DNA of 64,000 nt, taken from assembly GCF_014192095.1 (NCBI RefSeq), contig NZ_JACHXN010000001.1:186001-250000 (forward strand). Direction: 5' to 3'. Source of the DNA: Phyllobacterium trifolii. Lineage in GTDB: Bacteria > Pseudomonadota > Alphaproteobacteria > Rhizobiales > Rhizobiaceae. Shown in pieces: positions 29,516 to 39,407 of this stretch (within the stretch, counting starts at the first letter, position 1; each line of letters begins with the position of its first letter). Both the position numbers and the translations under genes were made by a program. The notes below the pieces were generated by a model. It was not told the origin of the DNA, searched no databases, and saw only the letters and a program-made list of their open reading frames with translations.

Positions 29516-30379
29516 ATGTACGCCATTACAGGAATAACGGGCCAGGTCGGCGGTGCGGTGGCGCGCACGCTTTTGGAGGCAGGCCAACCAGTCAGGGCTG
29601 TCGTGCGGAATTCTGAAAAAGGTCAATCGTGGTCGGCTAAGGGCTGCGAAGTTGCTGTCGCGGAAATGGAAGATCCGATTGCGCTCGCCGCTGCCTTCAA
29701 AGACGCTCGCGGCGTGTTCATATTGCCGCCTTCGGAATTCGATCCGGCACCCGGCTTTCCCGAGGCACGTGCCGTCATCGATGCAGTCTACAAGACGATC
29801 AAGCTAGCCCGTCCGGGAAAGGTAGTCGTTCTTTCGACCGTGGGCGCACAGGCAACGCAGCCGAATCTGCTGACACAAAGAACGCTCATGGAGCAAAAGC
29901 TCGGTACACTGGAAATTCCCGTGACCTTCCTTCGGCCGGGGTGGTTCATGGAAAACTTCGCTTGGGACATCCCGTCTGCGCGCGACAACGGCGTCATTTC
30001 GACATTTCTGCAGCCTGTCGACAAGACATTTCCCATGGTCGCTACGGCGGATGTCGGTCGCGTGGCAGCTGAACTTCTGCAGCAGGAATGGCAGGGACGG
30101 CGGGTCGTCGAGCTCGAAGCTGAACATCGTATCAGCCCAAGCGAAGCCGCAGCCACATTCTCCAAGATTTTCGACCGGCAGGTTCGGGTCGAAGCTGTCC
30201 CACGCGAGACATGGGCCAGTCTGTTCAAATCACAGGGAATGAAGGACCCTGTGCCACGTATTCAAATGCTCGAAGGCTTCAACGAGAGCTGGATCGACTT
30301 CGAAGGCGGAGAGCAAAACTCGCTGAAAGGCAAGGTTACCCTGGAAACCGTACTCAAGGGGTTGATCGAAGCCGCATAA
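29516..30379 (+). CDS. NmrA-family NAD(P)-binding protein
   Basis: A 287-residue atypical short-chain dehydrogenase. The Rossmann motif TGITGQVGGAVAR starts at residue 5, and RAVVRNSEKGQSWSAKGCEV follows at the NADP-binding second strand. Later parts (LSTVGAQATQPNLLTQRTLM, FLRPGWFMENF) match the NmrA/QOR2-like group, some of which are redox sensors and others quinone reductases. The ATG at 29516 has AGGAGA six bases upstream; the longer frame to 29480 is not needed. Probably controlled by the divergent LysR gene. Confidence 0.9.
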   Translation: MYAITGITGQVGGAVARTLLEAGQPVRAVVRNSEKGQSWSAKGCEVAVAEMEDPIALAAAFKDARGVFILPPSEFDPAPGFPEARAVIDAVYKTIKLARPGKVVVLSTVGAQATQPNLLTQRTLMEQKLGTLEIPVTFLRPGWFMENFAWDIPSARDNGVISTFLQPVDKTFPMVATADVGRVAAELLQQEWQGRRVVELEAEHRISPSEAAATFSKIFDRQVRVEAVPRETWASLFKSQGMKDPVPRIQMLEGFNESWIDFEGGEQNSLKGKVTLETVLKGLIEAA

Positions 30380-30380
30380 T

Positions 30381-32030
30381 TCAGCCCGCCGCCGGATAAA
30401 GAGAGCTGATAATATCCTTGGCGTTGTGGCGCGCATCGAGCATGCCGTAGGTTGTGCGCCACTGTCCGCCCAGACGGGTTTCGATGAAGGCGTCGGCGAT
30501 ATCTTCGGACTGCAGATGCCGCAGCTCCGCACCAGCGGCCGCGAGCGCCAGTTGCTCGGTCAATATGCGCGCTGCACCTTCATCGTTCTCGGCGACGCGC
30601 ATTGCTGCGCGCAGGACTTCAACCGTCCCCTGCCCGCCACGCCCGAGTTGCGCGCCGATCCAGTTAAGCACTTCGTCGAAAAGCTGCGGACCGCGTTTCA
30701 GCACACGCAGCACGTCGAGTGCCATGACGTTGCCGGATCCTTCCCAGATCGCGTTGACCGGAGCCTCGCGGTAATAGCGCGCAAGATTGCCTTCCTCGAT
30801 ATAGCCATTGCCGCCGAGACACTCCATCGCCTCGTAGAGCATCGCAGGCGCAATCTTCGCCACCCAGTATTTGACAACCGGCGTCATCACACGCGCAAAC
30901 GCAGCTTCGCCGCGGTCTTTTGCAGCATTGTCGAACGCTCGCGCCAAGCGAAGCGACAATGCTGTCGCGCCGGCCACGTCCAGTGCCATATCTGCCAGAA
31001 CCCGCAGCATCAATGGCTTGTCGATCAGTGGCCCTTCGAAGACGATGCGATGCCGCGCATGGTGTACGGCCTCGGCCAAGCCCGCGCGCATCAAGCCGGC
31101 CGAAGCAATCGCGCAGTCGAGGCGGGTCAGCGTCACCATATCGATGATCGTCTTGATGCCGTCGCCGGGGTTCCCGACCATCTGGCCAAGCGCATTGTCG
31201 AATTCGACTTCCGAGGAGGCATTGGAGCGATTGCCCAGTTTGTCTTTCAAACGTTGAAAGCGAAAGCCGTTCGAAGAGCCGTCTGGAAGAATCCGCGGCA
31301 CGAGAAAACAAGATAGCCCCTCACGCGCCTGCGCCAGCACCAGAAACGCATCCGACATCGGCGCTGACATGAACCATTTGTGGCCGGTGATACGATAGAA
31401 CCCGCTTCCGGCCGGTTCCGCCTTTGTGGTGTTGGTGTGGACGTCGGTACCGCCCTGCTTCTCGGTCATCCCCATGCCGAGGGTGAGACCCGTCTTCTTC
31501 GCCGGCGATTTATTGCTGGAATCATATTTGCGCGGCAGGATCAGCGGTGACCACTCGCGATAGAGATTAGGCGCGGCCATCAATGCCGCCAGCGAGGCAC
31601 TCGTCATGGTCAGGGGGCACAGATGCCCGCACTCCAGCTGCGACGTCAGGTAAAAACGCGCCGCGCGCGACTGATGACGCGATCCGGCTTCCGGCTTGCC
31701 GTCCTCCCATATAGATGAGTGCAGGCCTTGGCTCACCGACCGGCGCATCAATGCATGGTATGCCGGATGATAGTCGACGACGTCGATACGATGCCCCTGA
31801 CGGTCATGCGTCCTGAGCTTCGGCACCTCGATATTGGCAAGCCTCGCCAGATCTTGTGCGTCGCCGGAGAGTACGAATTTGCCGTTCTGTTCCAGCTCCG
31901 TGCGCACGGATTGCGGCAATCGCTTGGTGATCTGCATCATCAGTGGATCGCCGAGATAGGCGTTGAGGCCGGTCATCGGTGGCGTCTGGTTGAGAACGTC
32001 GTGGGTTTTCAAGAAACTGTCCTGATTCAA
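30381..32030 (-). CDS. AidB-like acyl-CoA dehydrogenase
   Basis: A 549-residue flavoprotein. It carries the AidB-specific N-terminal extension (HDVLNQTPPMTGLNAYLGDP), the FAD/substrate loop TEKQGGTDVHTNTTKAEP, ITGHKWFMSAPMSDAFLVLA, and the C-terminal GGNGYIEEGNLARYYREAPV followed by NAIWEGSGNVMALD. E. coli AidB (541 aa) is part of the adaptive response to alkylation damage and binds DNA through its C-terminal domain; here neither ada nor alkB is nearby, so the role may be metabolic. Convergent with the NmrA gene, one base apart. Confidence 0.9.
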   Translation of the reverse strand: MNQDSFLKTHDVLNQTPPMTGLNAYLGDPLMMQITKRLPQSVRTELEQNGKFVLSGDAQDLARLANIEVPKLRTHDRQGHRIDVVDYHPAYHALMRRSVSQGLHSSIWEDGKPEAGSRHQSRAARFYLTSQLECGHLCPLTMTSASLAALMAAPNLYREWSPLILPRKYDSSNKSPAKKTGLTLGMGMTEKQGGTDVHTNTTKAEPAGSGFYRITGHKWFMSAPMSDAFLVLAQAREGLSCFLVPRILPDGSSNGFRFQRLKDKLGNRSNASSEVEFDNALGQMVGNPGDGIKTIIDMVTLTRLDCAIASAGLMRAGLAEAVHHARHRIVFEGPLIDKPLMLRVLADMALDVAGATALSLRLARAFDNAAKDRGEAAFARVMTPVVKYWVAKIAPAMLYEAMECLGGNGYIEEGNLARYYREAPVNAIWEGSGNVMALDVLRVLKRGPQLFDEVLNWIGAQLGRGGQGTVEVLRAAMRVAENDEGAARILTEQLALAAAGAELRHLQSEDIADAFIETRLGGQWRTTYGMLDARHNAKDIISSLYPAAG

Positions 32031-32274
32031 ATTTCAATGGTCGCGCAAAGTTTCTGCTGTGCGATTGACTGCGCGTCGAACTCTTTATGGGATGAAGACT
32101 CTGACAAGCGGTTAACTCGCTTAATATATGGACTCCCGCCCTTTAGTCGATATTCATCATTGCAAATCCTTTTCGCACTTTCAGCTTTTCCGATCAAATT
32201 ATTGGGGAACGAAGCATGTTAGCGCGCAGACCGCTTGCGACAGCAGGGCATCGAGCCTATAGGGGGGACTTGAT

Positions 32275-33240
32275 ATGACATCAAAAGAGCCCCCTCTCCT
32301 GTTTCCCCATCGCCACTTGCTTGGCATCAAGGGCCTTTCGCCTCAAGACATCGTCCAGCTGCTTGATCTTGCCGAGAGCGAGATCGCGGTTTCACGCCAG
32401 TCCGAGAAGAAAAAGGCGACCTTGCGCGGCCGCACGCAGATCAATCTGTTCTTTGAGGCGTCGACCCGCACCCAATCATCCTTCGAACTTGCCGGAAAGA
32501 GGCTGGGCGCGGACGTCATGAACATGGCGGTCGGAAATTCCTCGGTCAAGAAGGGCGAAACGCTGATCGATACGGCGATGACGCTCAATGCCATGCGCCC
32601 CGATATCCTGATCATCCGCCATGGCTCGGCCGGAGCCGCAGCGCTTCTCGCGCAAAAGGTCGGCTGTTCGGTGGTGAATGCTGGCGACGGCGCACATGAA
32701 CATCCGACGCAGGCGCTGCTCGACGCGCTGACGATCCGCCGCGCCAAGGGCAAGATCGCGCGGCTGACCGTTGCCATCTGCGGTGACGTTTTGCACTCTC
32801 GCGTGGCGCGGTCGAACATGATCCTTCTCAACGCCTTAGGCGCACGCGTTCGCGTTGTCGCCCCCTCGACCCTCCTTCCCGCGGGCATTGCGCATATGGG
32901 CGCGGAAGTCTTCCACACCATGGAAGAAGGGCTGAAAGAAGCCGACGTGGTGATGATGCTGCGGCTACAGCGCGAGCGCATGACAGGCTCATTCGTACCA
33001 TCGGTGCGCGAATATTTCCGCTATCACGGCCTCGATCGCGAAAAGCTGAAATACGCCAAGCCCGATGCGCTGGTCATGCATCCCGGTCCGATGAACCGCG
33101 GCGTCGAAATCGCATCGGATGTAGCCGATGGCTCGCAGAGCGTCATCCAGGAACAGGTCGAGATGGGTGTTGCCGTGCGCATGGCGGTGATGGAAGCGCT
33201 GCTCGATCCCCGCCGGAATGCTGAAGGAGTGGCCGGATGA
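32275..33240 (+). CDS. pyrB: Aspartate carbamoyltransferase catalytic subunit
   Basis: Catalyses the committed step of pyrimidine synthesis, carbamoyl phosphate plus aspartate to carbamoyl aspartate. The 321 residues have the carbamoyl-phosphate motif [11 protein letters not shown] (STRT at 63-66), HPTQ at 143-146 and the late [12 protein letters not shown]. No regulatory pyrI is present. The stop overlaps the start of the pseudo-dihydroorotase gene by four bases (33237-33240), the arrangement of class A ATCases in which PyrB and a PyrC-like partner form a dodecamer. A GGGGGG Shine-Dalgarno precedes the ATG. Confidence 0.97.
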   Translation: MTSKEPPLLFPHRHLLGIKGLSPQDIVQLLDLAESEIAVSRQSEKKKATLRGRTQINLFFEASTRTQSSFELAGKRLGADVMNMAVGNSSVKKGETLIDTAMTLNAMRPDILIIRHGSAGAAALLAQKVGCSVVNAGDGAHEHPTQALLDALTIRRAKGKIARLTVAICGDVLHSRVARSNMILLNALGARVRVVAPSTLLPAGIAHMGAEVFHTMEEGLKEADVVMMLRLQRERMTGSFVPSVREYFRYHGLDREKLKYAKPDALVMHPGPMNRGVEIASDVADGSQSVIQEQVEMGVAVRMAVMEALLDPRRNAEGVAG

Positions 33241-34523
33241 GCGCCGCCGTCCTGCAAAATGCCCGTATCGTCGATCCCTCGCGCGGGCTCGACGAAACCG
33301 GCACGATCATCATCGAGAATGACAGGATCGTCGCCAGCGGCGCCAATGCCCGCAATCAGGGCACACCTGAAGGTGCGACAATCATCGACTGCAAGGGCAA
33401 GGCGGTGCTTCCGGGTCTGGTCGATGCGCGCGTCTTCATTGGTGAACCCGGCGCGGAACATCGCGAAACCATCGCGTCTGCCAGCCATGCCGCGGCAGCG
33501 GGTGGTGTTACATCGGTTATCATGATGCCGGACACCGATCCGGTCATCGATAATGTCGCGCTGGTCGAGTTCATCAAGCGAACGGCCCGCGATACGGCGA
33601 TCGTCAATGTTTATCCGGCGGCCGCGGTCACCAAGGGCTTGCACGGCGAGGAAATGACCGAAATCGGCCTGCTTCGTGAGGCTGGTGCCGTGGCGATTAC
33701 TGAAGGCCGCAACTCAATCGCCAACACGCAACTGATGCGCCGCGCCCTCACCTATGCCCGTGATTTCGGTGTGGTCCTCGCGCACGAAGCACAGGACCCG
33801 CACCTCGGTAGCAACGGCGTCATGAATGAAGGGCTCTATGCAAGCTGGCTGGGGCTTTCCGGCACGCCGCGCGAGGCCGAAGTGATCCCGCTGGAGCGAG
33901 ACATGCGTCTGGCAGCGCTGACGCAGGGCGCCTACCACGCTGCGCAGATTTCGACTGCCATGTCGGCGGACGTGATATCACGTGCCAAGCAGAATGGCCT
34001 GAATGTTACCTCGGCAGTTTCGATCAACCATCTCTCCCTGAACGAAAACGATATCGGCGAATTCCGTACGTTCTTTCGCTTGCAGCCGCCGTTGCGGCTC
34101 GAAGAAGACCGCCTCGCCATGGTCGAAGCGCTGCGCGACGGCACGATCGATATCATCGTATCCGCCCATGATCCCCAGGATGTCGATACCAAGCGACTGC
34201 CATTTGCCGATGCGGCAGCTGGCGCGATCGGCCTTGAAACGCTGCTTGGCGCGGCACTGAGATTGTACCACAACGGCGACGTCCCGCTGCTGCGCATCGT
34301 CGAAGCGATGTCCAGTGCCCCCGCCAGGATTTTCGACCTCGATGCAGGTTCGCTGCGCCCGGGTTCGAAGGCGGATATGACCATAGTCGATCTTGACGAA
34401 CCGTGGGTAGTGAAGGAAGAAGATTTACGGTCGCGTTCCAAGAACTCGTGTTTCGAGGGCGCTCGTTTTCAAGGCCGGGTTGTACAGACATTTGTTGCAG
34501 GGAAGTCGGTCTTCACGATCTAA
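33237..34523 (+). CDS. Dihydroorotase-like protein, predicted non-catalytic (PyrC'/PyrX type)
   Basis: A 428-residue amidohydrolase-fold protein usually annotated pyrC. Active type I dihydroorotases have a metal-binding HxH in DxHxHxRxPG; here the matching segment reads [11 protein letters not shown] (62-72), without either histidine or the arginine. The second signature, normally TDHAPH, is SAHDPQ (309-314), so the catalytic Asp is also replaced. It should therefore be inactive and act structurally, like Pseudomonas PyrC', holding PyrB in its active assembly. Overlaps pyrB by four bases. A functional dihydroorotase would be expected elsewhere in the genome. Confidence 0.9.
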   Translation: MSAAVLQNARIVDPSRGLDETGTIIIENDRIVASGANARNQGTPEGATIIDCKGKAVLPGLVDARVFIGEPGAEHRETIASASHAAAAGGVTSVIMMPDTDPVIDNVALVEFIKRTARDTAIVNVYPAAAVTKGLHGEEMTEIGLLREAGAVAITEGRNSIANTQLMRRALTYARDFGVVLAHEAQDPHLGSNGVMNEGLYASWLGLSGTPREAEVIPLERDMRLAALTQGAYHAAQISTAMSADVISRAKQNGLNVTSAVSINHLSLNENDIGEFRTFFRLQPPLRLEEDRLAMVEALRDGTIDIIVSAHDPQDVDTKRLPFADAAAGAIGLETLLGAALRLYHNGDVPLLRIVEAMSSAPARIFDLDAGSLRPGSKADMTIVDLDEPWVVKEEDLRSRSKNSCFEGARFQGRVVQTFVAGKSVFTI

Positions 34524-34543
34524 TTCATCTAAGGGGACGATGC

Positions 34544-35158
34544 ATGTCGGATTTCTTCAATGGGCAGGCAGGAGTTCCGCTCCTCCTCTTTGCGCTCGTT
34601 TTCGGCTACCTGCTCGGATCCATCCCTTTTGGTCTGATCCTGACCCGCATGGGGGGGCTTGGCGACGTGCGTAGCATCGGTTCCGGCAATATCGGCGCCA
34701 CCAATGTGCTGCGCACCGGCAACAAAAAACTGGCCGCCGCAACATTGGTGCTGGACATGCTGAAAGGTACCGTGGCGGTGTTGATCGCCGGCATTGCCAG
34801 CCCTGAAGCAGCCATTGTCGCAGGCTTCGGCGCTTTCCTCGGCCATATTTTCCCAGTCTGGTTGAAATTCAAGGGCGGGAAAGGTGTCGCGACCTATCTT
34901 GGCGTCCTGCTCGGGCTGTTCTGGCAAGGTGCACTGATCTTCGCCGCCGTCTGGCTGATAGTAGCCTACACGTCTCGCTATTCTTCTCTCGCCGCCCTTG
35001 TCGCGGCCATCATCGTTCCGATTGCACTCTACATAATAGGGGTGCATCAGATCGCAGCGCTTTTCCTTGTCCTAACGATCATTGTCTTCATCAAGCATAG
35101 GGCCAATATCCAGCGTCTTGTCTCAGGCACCGAAGGCAAGATCGGCGCTAAAGGATGA
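34544..35158 (+). CDS. plsY: Glycerol-3-phosphate acyltransferase PlsY
   Basis: Inner-membrane enzyme that transfers acyl from acyl-phosphate to glycerol-3-phosphate, the first step of phospholipid synthesis. The 204-residue protein has five or so transmembrane helices and the family motifs [16 protein letters not shown] (SGNIGATN at 47-54), FLGHIFPVW and [11 protein letters not shown] (109-117). The frame is open to 34403, but the ATG at 34544 is preceded by AAGGGGAC and gives the standard start just after the first periplasmic residues. The stop overlaps the dprA start as ATGA. Confidence 0.96.
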   Translation: MSDFFNGQAGVPLLLFALVFGYLLGSIPFGLILTRMGGLGDVRSIGSGNIGATNVLRTGNKKLAAATLVLDMLKGTVAVLIAGIASPEAAIVAGFGAFLGHIFPVWLKFKGGKGVATYLGVLLGLFWQGALIFAAVWLIVAYTSRYSSLAALVAAIIVPIALYIIGVHQIAALFLVLTIIVFIKHRANIQRLVSGTEGKIGAKG

Positions 35159-36288
35159 ATGAAGAAAAGAAGGGCATACGCCTTTCTGACAGCCAGCGCT
35201 TGAGCTGGCTTCGGTTGATCCGCAGCGAAAATGTTGGTCCCGCGACGTTCCGCGACCTGATCGTTCATTGCGGTTCTGCGAGCGATGCATTGGAAATGCT
35301 GCCCGAACTTGTCAGGCGCGGCGGCGGCGGCCGGCCAATTCGAATTGCCAGTTTGCAGGACGCTGAACGCGAAATGCAGGCGGCGACAAAAATGGGCGCC
35401 GTTTTCGTCGGCATTGGTGAGCCCGACTACCCCCGCTATCTTCGCCAATGCGACAATCCCCCGCCATTGGTCGCGATCAAAGGAAATCCCGAGGTGTTCA
35501 GGCTACCGCCCGTTGCTATCGAGGGCGCTCGCAACGCATCGTTGGTGGGGATCAAGTTTGCGCGGATGATCGCACGGGAGCTGGGTGAAGCCGGTTATGC
35601 GATTATCTCCGGTCTTGCACGTGGAATAGATACGGCAGCCCATGAGGCCAGCCTGGACTACGGAACAGTGGCCGTCATGGCAGGCGGGCTGGACGTCCCC
35701 TATCCCCCGGAAAACCTCAATCTCTATAAGGCGATAAGCGCGCGCAATGGGGCCGCGATCAGTGAAATGCCATTCGGTTGGGATCCCCGTGCCCGGGATT
35801 TTCCGAGGCGCAACCGTATTATCGCCGCTCTGTCGCTGGGCCTGGTTGTGGTTGAAGCCGCCGAACGCTCCGGCTCACTGATCAGTGCCCGGCTGGCGGG
35901 AGAACTTGGCAGGCTTGTTTTCGCGGTCCCTGGCTCTCCTCTCGACCCGAGGGCCAAGGGCACCAACGGGTTGTTGAAAAACGGAGCCATTGTGACAACC
36001 AGTACCGAAGACATATTAACTGCATTGACGCCACTGGTCGAACGGCCTGCTTTCGACGATGCAGCGTTTCTTGCACCAGATATGGATTTCCCGCCAATCA
36101 ATCCACCCGACGAAACCGATCGGGACCGGTTCGTCAATCTACTCGGCCCCGTTCCAGTCGATATCGACGACCTAATCCGTACCAGCGAACTACACCCGTC
36201 GGTGGTAATGCTGATTCTGCTCGAACTCGATCTAGCCGGACGTTTGCAGCGTCACTCAGGCGGACATGTTTCGCTTGTTTACGCGTGA
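35155..36288 (+). CDS. dprA: DNA-processing protein DprA
   Basis: Cytosolic protein that binds incoming single-stranded DNA and loads RecA during natural transformation. The 377 residues include the N-terminal SAM-like part, the Rossmann-like core with [53 protein letters not shown] and [17 protein letters not shown], and a C-terminal winged-helix-like domain ([20 protein letters not shown]). The ATG overlaps the plsY stop. Its 3' end overlaps the convergent 66-aa gene by 33 bases. Confidence 0.95.
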   Translation: MNEEKKGIRLSDSQRLSWLRLIRSENVGPATFRDLIVHCGSASDALEMLPELVRRGGGGRPIRIASLQDAEREMQAATKMGAVFVGIGEPDYPRYLRQCDNPPPLVAIKGNPEVFRLPPVAIEGARNASLVGIKFARMIARELGEAGYAIISGLARGIDTAAHEASLDYGTVAVMAGGLDVPYPPENLNLYKAISARNGAAISEMPFGWDPRARDFPRRNRIIAALSLGLVVVEAAERSGSLISARLAGELGRLVFAVPGSPLDPRAKGTNGLLKNGAIVTTSTEDILTALTPLVERPAFDDAAFLAPDMDFPPINPPDETDRDRFVNLLGPVPVDIDDLIRTSELHPSVVMLILLELDLAGRLQRHSGGHVSLVYA

Positions 36289-36456
36289 AGCTGTCCCCAG
36301 TTCCTTCTGCAACTGGTCACTGCTTTCGATATGTGCAATTTCTATAAGATACGCCAACATCTCCAGCCGGTTCGTTTTGGCCATTGCTCGTAACTCACCG
36401 AGCATTTGCTGAATAAATCTGGCGTTTTCAATTTGATCAATTCGACTTTCGCTCAT
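36256..36456 (-). CDS. Small conserved-looking protein, 66 aa
   Basis: A 66-residue soluble, mostly helical protein with sequence RIDQIENARFIQQMLGELRA then MAKTNRLEMLAYLIEIAHIE. AAGGA lies eight bases before the ATG, a good ribosome site, and the composition is protein-like, so I accept it despite its 33-base overlap with the end of dprA. I recall similar short proteins near dprA/topA in other rhizobia, but cannot verify this. Function unknown. Confidence 0.65.
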   Translation of the reverse strand: MSESRIDQIENARFIQQMLGELRAMAKTNRLEMLAYLIEIAHIESSDQLQKELGTASRVNKRNMSA

Positions 36457-36783
36457 AATTTGATCCTTAAATATAAATTTATATCGAAAATATGCGCTAT
36501 ACTTTGACTCAGAATATCTTAATTTATGCCTATATAAGCTGCTGTTTTTTATACTCTATATACGAAACCATAAATGACTCACACAGGAATTCACCATAGG
36601 CTTGAACCCATAAGGAAAATACCATTAATTGCATAAGTTATGCGAGCAACCATAGGTTGTAATTCACGATTTTTGATGTACAGACCTTGACGTTGTGTCG
36701 AAGCCTGTTCATTTCACAGGCCTGTTCCGAAGCTAAATTAGTGCTTTTGCAATCTGACAAGGGCAGGAAAGCTCAAATCTGTA
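36457..36783. other. AT-rich intergenic region upstream of topA
   Basis: 327 bases without a gene and clearly richer in A+T than the surroundings. It holds the perfect palindrome ATATAAATTTATAT (about 36470-36483), the palindrome GCATAAGTTATGC (about 36632-36644), an inverted repeat CAACC-ATA-GGTTG, and repeated CCATA(A)GG words. Promoters for topA (plus) and the 66-aa gene (minus) must lie here; supercoiling-sensitive control of topA is plausible but not shown. Confidence 0.5.
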
Positions 36784-39396
36784 ATGAATGTTGTCGTCGT
36801 CGAATCGCCTGCCAAGGCCAAAACAATCAACAAATATCTCGGTTCGGGTTATACGGTCCTGGCCTCGTTCGGCCATGTGCGCGATCTGCCGGCCAAGGAT
36901 GGATCGGTGCGCCCTGACGATGATTTCTCGATGTCGTGGGAAGTCGACTCGGCCTCGGCCAAGAGGCTAAGCGACATTGTCAAAGCTTTGAAAGAGAGCG
37001 ACGGCCTCATTCTCGCAACCGATCCGGATCGTGAAGGCGAGGCTATTTCCTGGCATGTGCTCGAAGTACTGCAGCAAAAAAAGGCTATAGGAAAGAAGAG
37101 CGTCCAACGCGTTGTGTTCAACGCGATCACCAAGAATGCGGTGCTCGAGGCCATGGCCAATCCACGCGACATCGACATGCCGCTCGTCGATGCTTATCTC
37201 GCACGCCGGGCTTTGGACTATCTTTTCGGCTTCACCCTCTCCCCGGTGCTTTGGCGCAAACTCCCGGGCGCGCGCTCCGCTGGCCGAGTCCAATCGGTAG
37301 CATTGCGGCTTGTCGCGGATCGCGAAGCGGAAATCGAACGCTTTATCCGCGAAGAATACTGGAATATCGCCGCGCTCCTGAAAACACCGCGCGATGACGG
37401 GTTCGAAGCACGGCTTGTATCAGTCGATGGCAAGAAACTCGGCAAGCTCGATATCAAGAATGGTGAACAGGCCGGTGAGATCCGCGGCATGCTGGAAGGC
37501 GCGTCCTTCAAGGCAGCCTCGGTCGAGGCGAAGCCGATCAAACGCAGCCCTGGCCCGCCCTTCACCACATCGAGTTTGCAACAGGCGGCCTCCGGTCAGC
37601 TCGGATTTTCCGCATCACGCACGATGCAGATTGCGCAGAAGCTGTACGAAGGTATGGATCTCGGCAGCGAAACCGCTGGCTTGATCACTTATATGCGTAC
37701 TGATGGCGTGCAGATGGCGCCCGAAGCCGTTCAGGCGGCGCGCCAGACGATCGGTAAGGTTTTCGGCGAAAAATATGTGCCGGATAAGCCGCGCTTTTAC
37801 GCCACGAAGGCGAAAAATGCTCAGGAAGCGCACGAAGCGATCCGCCCCACCGATTTCAATCGGCATCCCAAGGACATGCGCCAGTTTCTTGATGCGGATC
37901 AGGCACGGTTGTACGAGCTGATCTGGAAGCGCGCAATCGCTAGCCAGATGCAATCCGCGGATATCGAACGAACGACCGTCGAAATCGATGCGCAAAATGG
38001 ATCACGTTTCGCACAACTGCGCGCGACTGGCTCGGTCATCAGGTTTGATGGTTTTCTCGGTGCTTATACGGATCACCGCGAGGAAGAAGACGTCGATGAA
38101 GATGGTGGACGCCTTCCGGAAATCCGCTCCGGAGAGGCTCTGGCCCGCGAGAAAATCAACGCAACACAGCACTCGACTGAGCCGCCTCCGCGCTATTCGG
38201 AAGCAACACTCATCAAGAAGATGGAAGAGCTCGGCATCGGCCGTCCTTCCACCTATGCATCGACGCTCGCGACCCTTCGCGATCGCGAATATATAACCAT
38301 CGACAAGCGCAAGCTCATTCCAGAAGCCAAAGGCCGGCTGGTCATTGCCTTCCTGGAAAGTTTCTTCAAGCGCTATGTCGAATATGATTTCACCGCTGAT
38401 CTAGAAGAAAAGCTCGATGAGATTTCCGATGGAAAGCTGAAGTGGAAGGATGTTCTGCGGGCTTTCTGGACCGATTTCTTCGGCTCTGTCGATGGAATCA
38501 AGGAACTGCGCGTTACCAATGTGCTGGATGCTTTGAATGACCAGCTTGGCCCGCTCGTGTTTCCGCCGCGTGAAGACGGCAGCGATCCGCGTATCTGTCA
38601 GGTCTGCGGCACGGGCAATCTATCGCTGAAGCTCGGCAAGTATGGCGCGTTCGTCGGCTGTTCGAACTATCCGGAATGCAAATTCACGCGCCAGCTTGGT
38701 GGCAGCGAAGCGGCAAACGAAAACGGCAATGGCGGCGATGAGCCAAAACTGCTCGGCAAAGACCCCTATACGGACGAGGATATTACCGCACGCAACGGCC
38801 GGTTCGGGCCTTATGTGCAGCGTGGCGATGGCAAGGAAGCCAAGCGCGCCAGCCTGCCAAAGGGCTGGACGCTCGATGCGCTGGATCATGAAAAAGCTCT
38901 GGCTCTGCTCTCGCTACCTCGCGATGTAGGCCAGCATCCCGAAACGGCGAAGATGATCTCGGCCGGAATCGGGCGCTACGGCCCTTACATCACGCATGAT
39001 GGGACCTATGCGAATCTGGAGAATGCGGAAGACGTGTTCTCGATCGGCCTCAACCGGGCGGTTACCGTGCTTGCGGATAAGCAGGCAAAGGGCCCGGGGC
39101 GCGGTCGAGGTACGCCTGCAGCGCTCAAGGATCTTGGCGAGCATCCCGATGGCGGCGTGATCACCGTTCGCGACGGCAAATACGGCCCCTATGTGAACTG
39201 GGGCAAGGTCAATGCCACGCTGCCGAAGGGCAAGGACCCGGCGGGCGTGACCGTTGAGGAAGCCCTTGCTATGATCGCTGAAAAGGCGGGCTCCAAGGGC
39301 ACCAAGAAAGCACCGGTCAAGAAGGCAGCAGCGGCCAAAAAACCTGCCGCGAAAAAACCGGCTGCGAAGAAGACTGCAACCAAAAAAGCAAGTTAG
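36784..39396 (+). CDS. topA: DNA topoisomerase I
   Basis: Type IA topoisomerase that relaxes negative supercoils. The 870 residues start with the TOPRIM domain (VVVESPAKAKTI with Glu7; LATDPDREGEAI) and carry the catalytic Tyr303 in GLITYMRTDG. One four-cysteine zinc ribbon follows (CQVCGTGNLSLKLGKYGAFV then CSNYPEC), then three or four cysteine-free topo C-terminal repeats (NGRFGPYVQRG, IGRYGPYITHDG, DGKYGPYVNWG) and a lysine/alanine-rich DNA-binding tail (KKAAAAKKPAAKKPAAKK). This layout is normal for Rhizobiales. rnr follows after 11 bases. Confidence 0.97.
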   Translation: MNVVVVESPAKAKTINKYLGSGYTVLASFGHVRDLPAKDGSVRPDDDFSMSWEVDSASAKRLSDIVKALKESDGLILATDPDREGEAISWHVLEVLQQKKAIGKKSVQRVVFNAITKNAVLEAMANPRDIDMPLVDAYLARRALDYLFGFTLSPVLWRKLPGARSAGRVQSVALRLVADREAEIERFIREEYWNIAALLKTPRDDGFEARLVSVDGKKLGKLDIKNGEQAGEIRGMLEGASFKAASVEAKPIKRSPGPPFTTSSLQQAASGQLGFSASRTMQIAQKLYEGMDLGSETAGLITYMRTDGVQMAPEAVQAARQTIGKVFGEKYVPDKPRFYATKAKNAQEAHEAIRPTDFNRHPKDMRQFLDADQARLYELIWKRAIASQMQSADIERTTVEIDAQNGSRFAQLRATGSVIRFDGFLGAYTDHREEEDVDEDGGRLPEIRSGEALAREKINATQHSTEPPPRYSEATLIKKMEELGIGRPSTYASTLATLRDREYITIDKRKLIPEAKGRLVIAFLESFFKRYVEYDFTADLEEKLDEISDGKLKWKDVLRAFWTDFFGSVDGIKELRVTNVLDALNDQLGPLVFPPREDGSDPRICQVCGTGNLSLKLGKYGAFVGCSNYPECKFTRQLGGSEAANENGNGGDEPKLLGKDPYTDEDITARNGRFGPYVQRGDGKEAKRASLPKGWTLDALDHEKALALLSLPRDVGQHPETAKMISAGIGRYGPYITHDGTYANLENAEDVFSIGLNRAVTVLADKQAKGPGRGRGTPAALKDLGEHPDGGVITVRDGKYGPYVNWGKVNATLPKGKDPAGVTVEEALAMIAEKAGSKGTKKAPVKKAAAAKKPAAKKPAAKKTATKKAS

Positions 39397-39407
39397 GAAA
39401 AAATCGA

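Noticed and set aside
36690-36740. Possible LexA box near topA (two GTTC words)
   Set aside because: Spacing between GTTC repeats is 13 bases, not the required 7.
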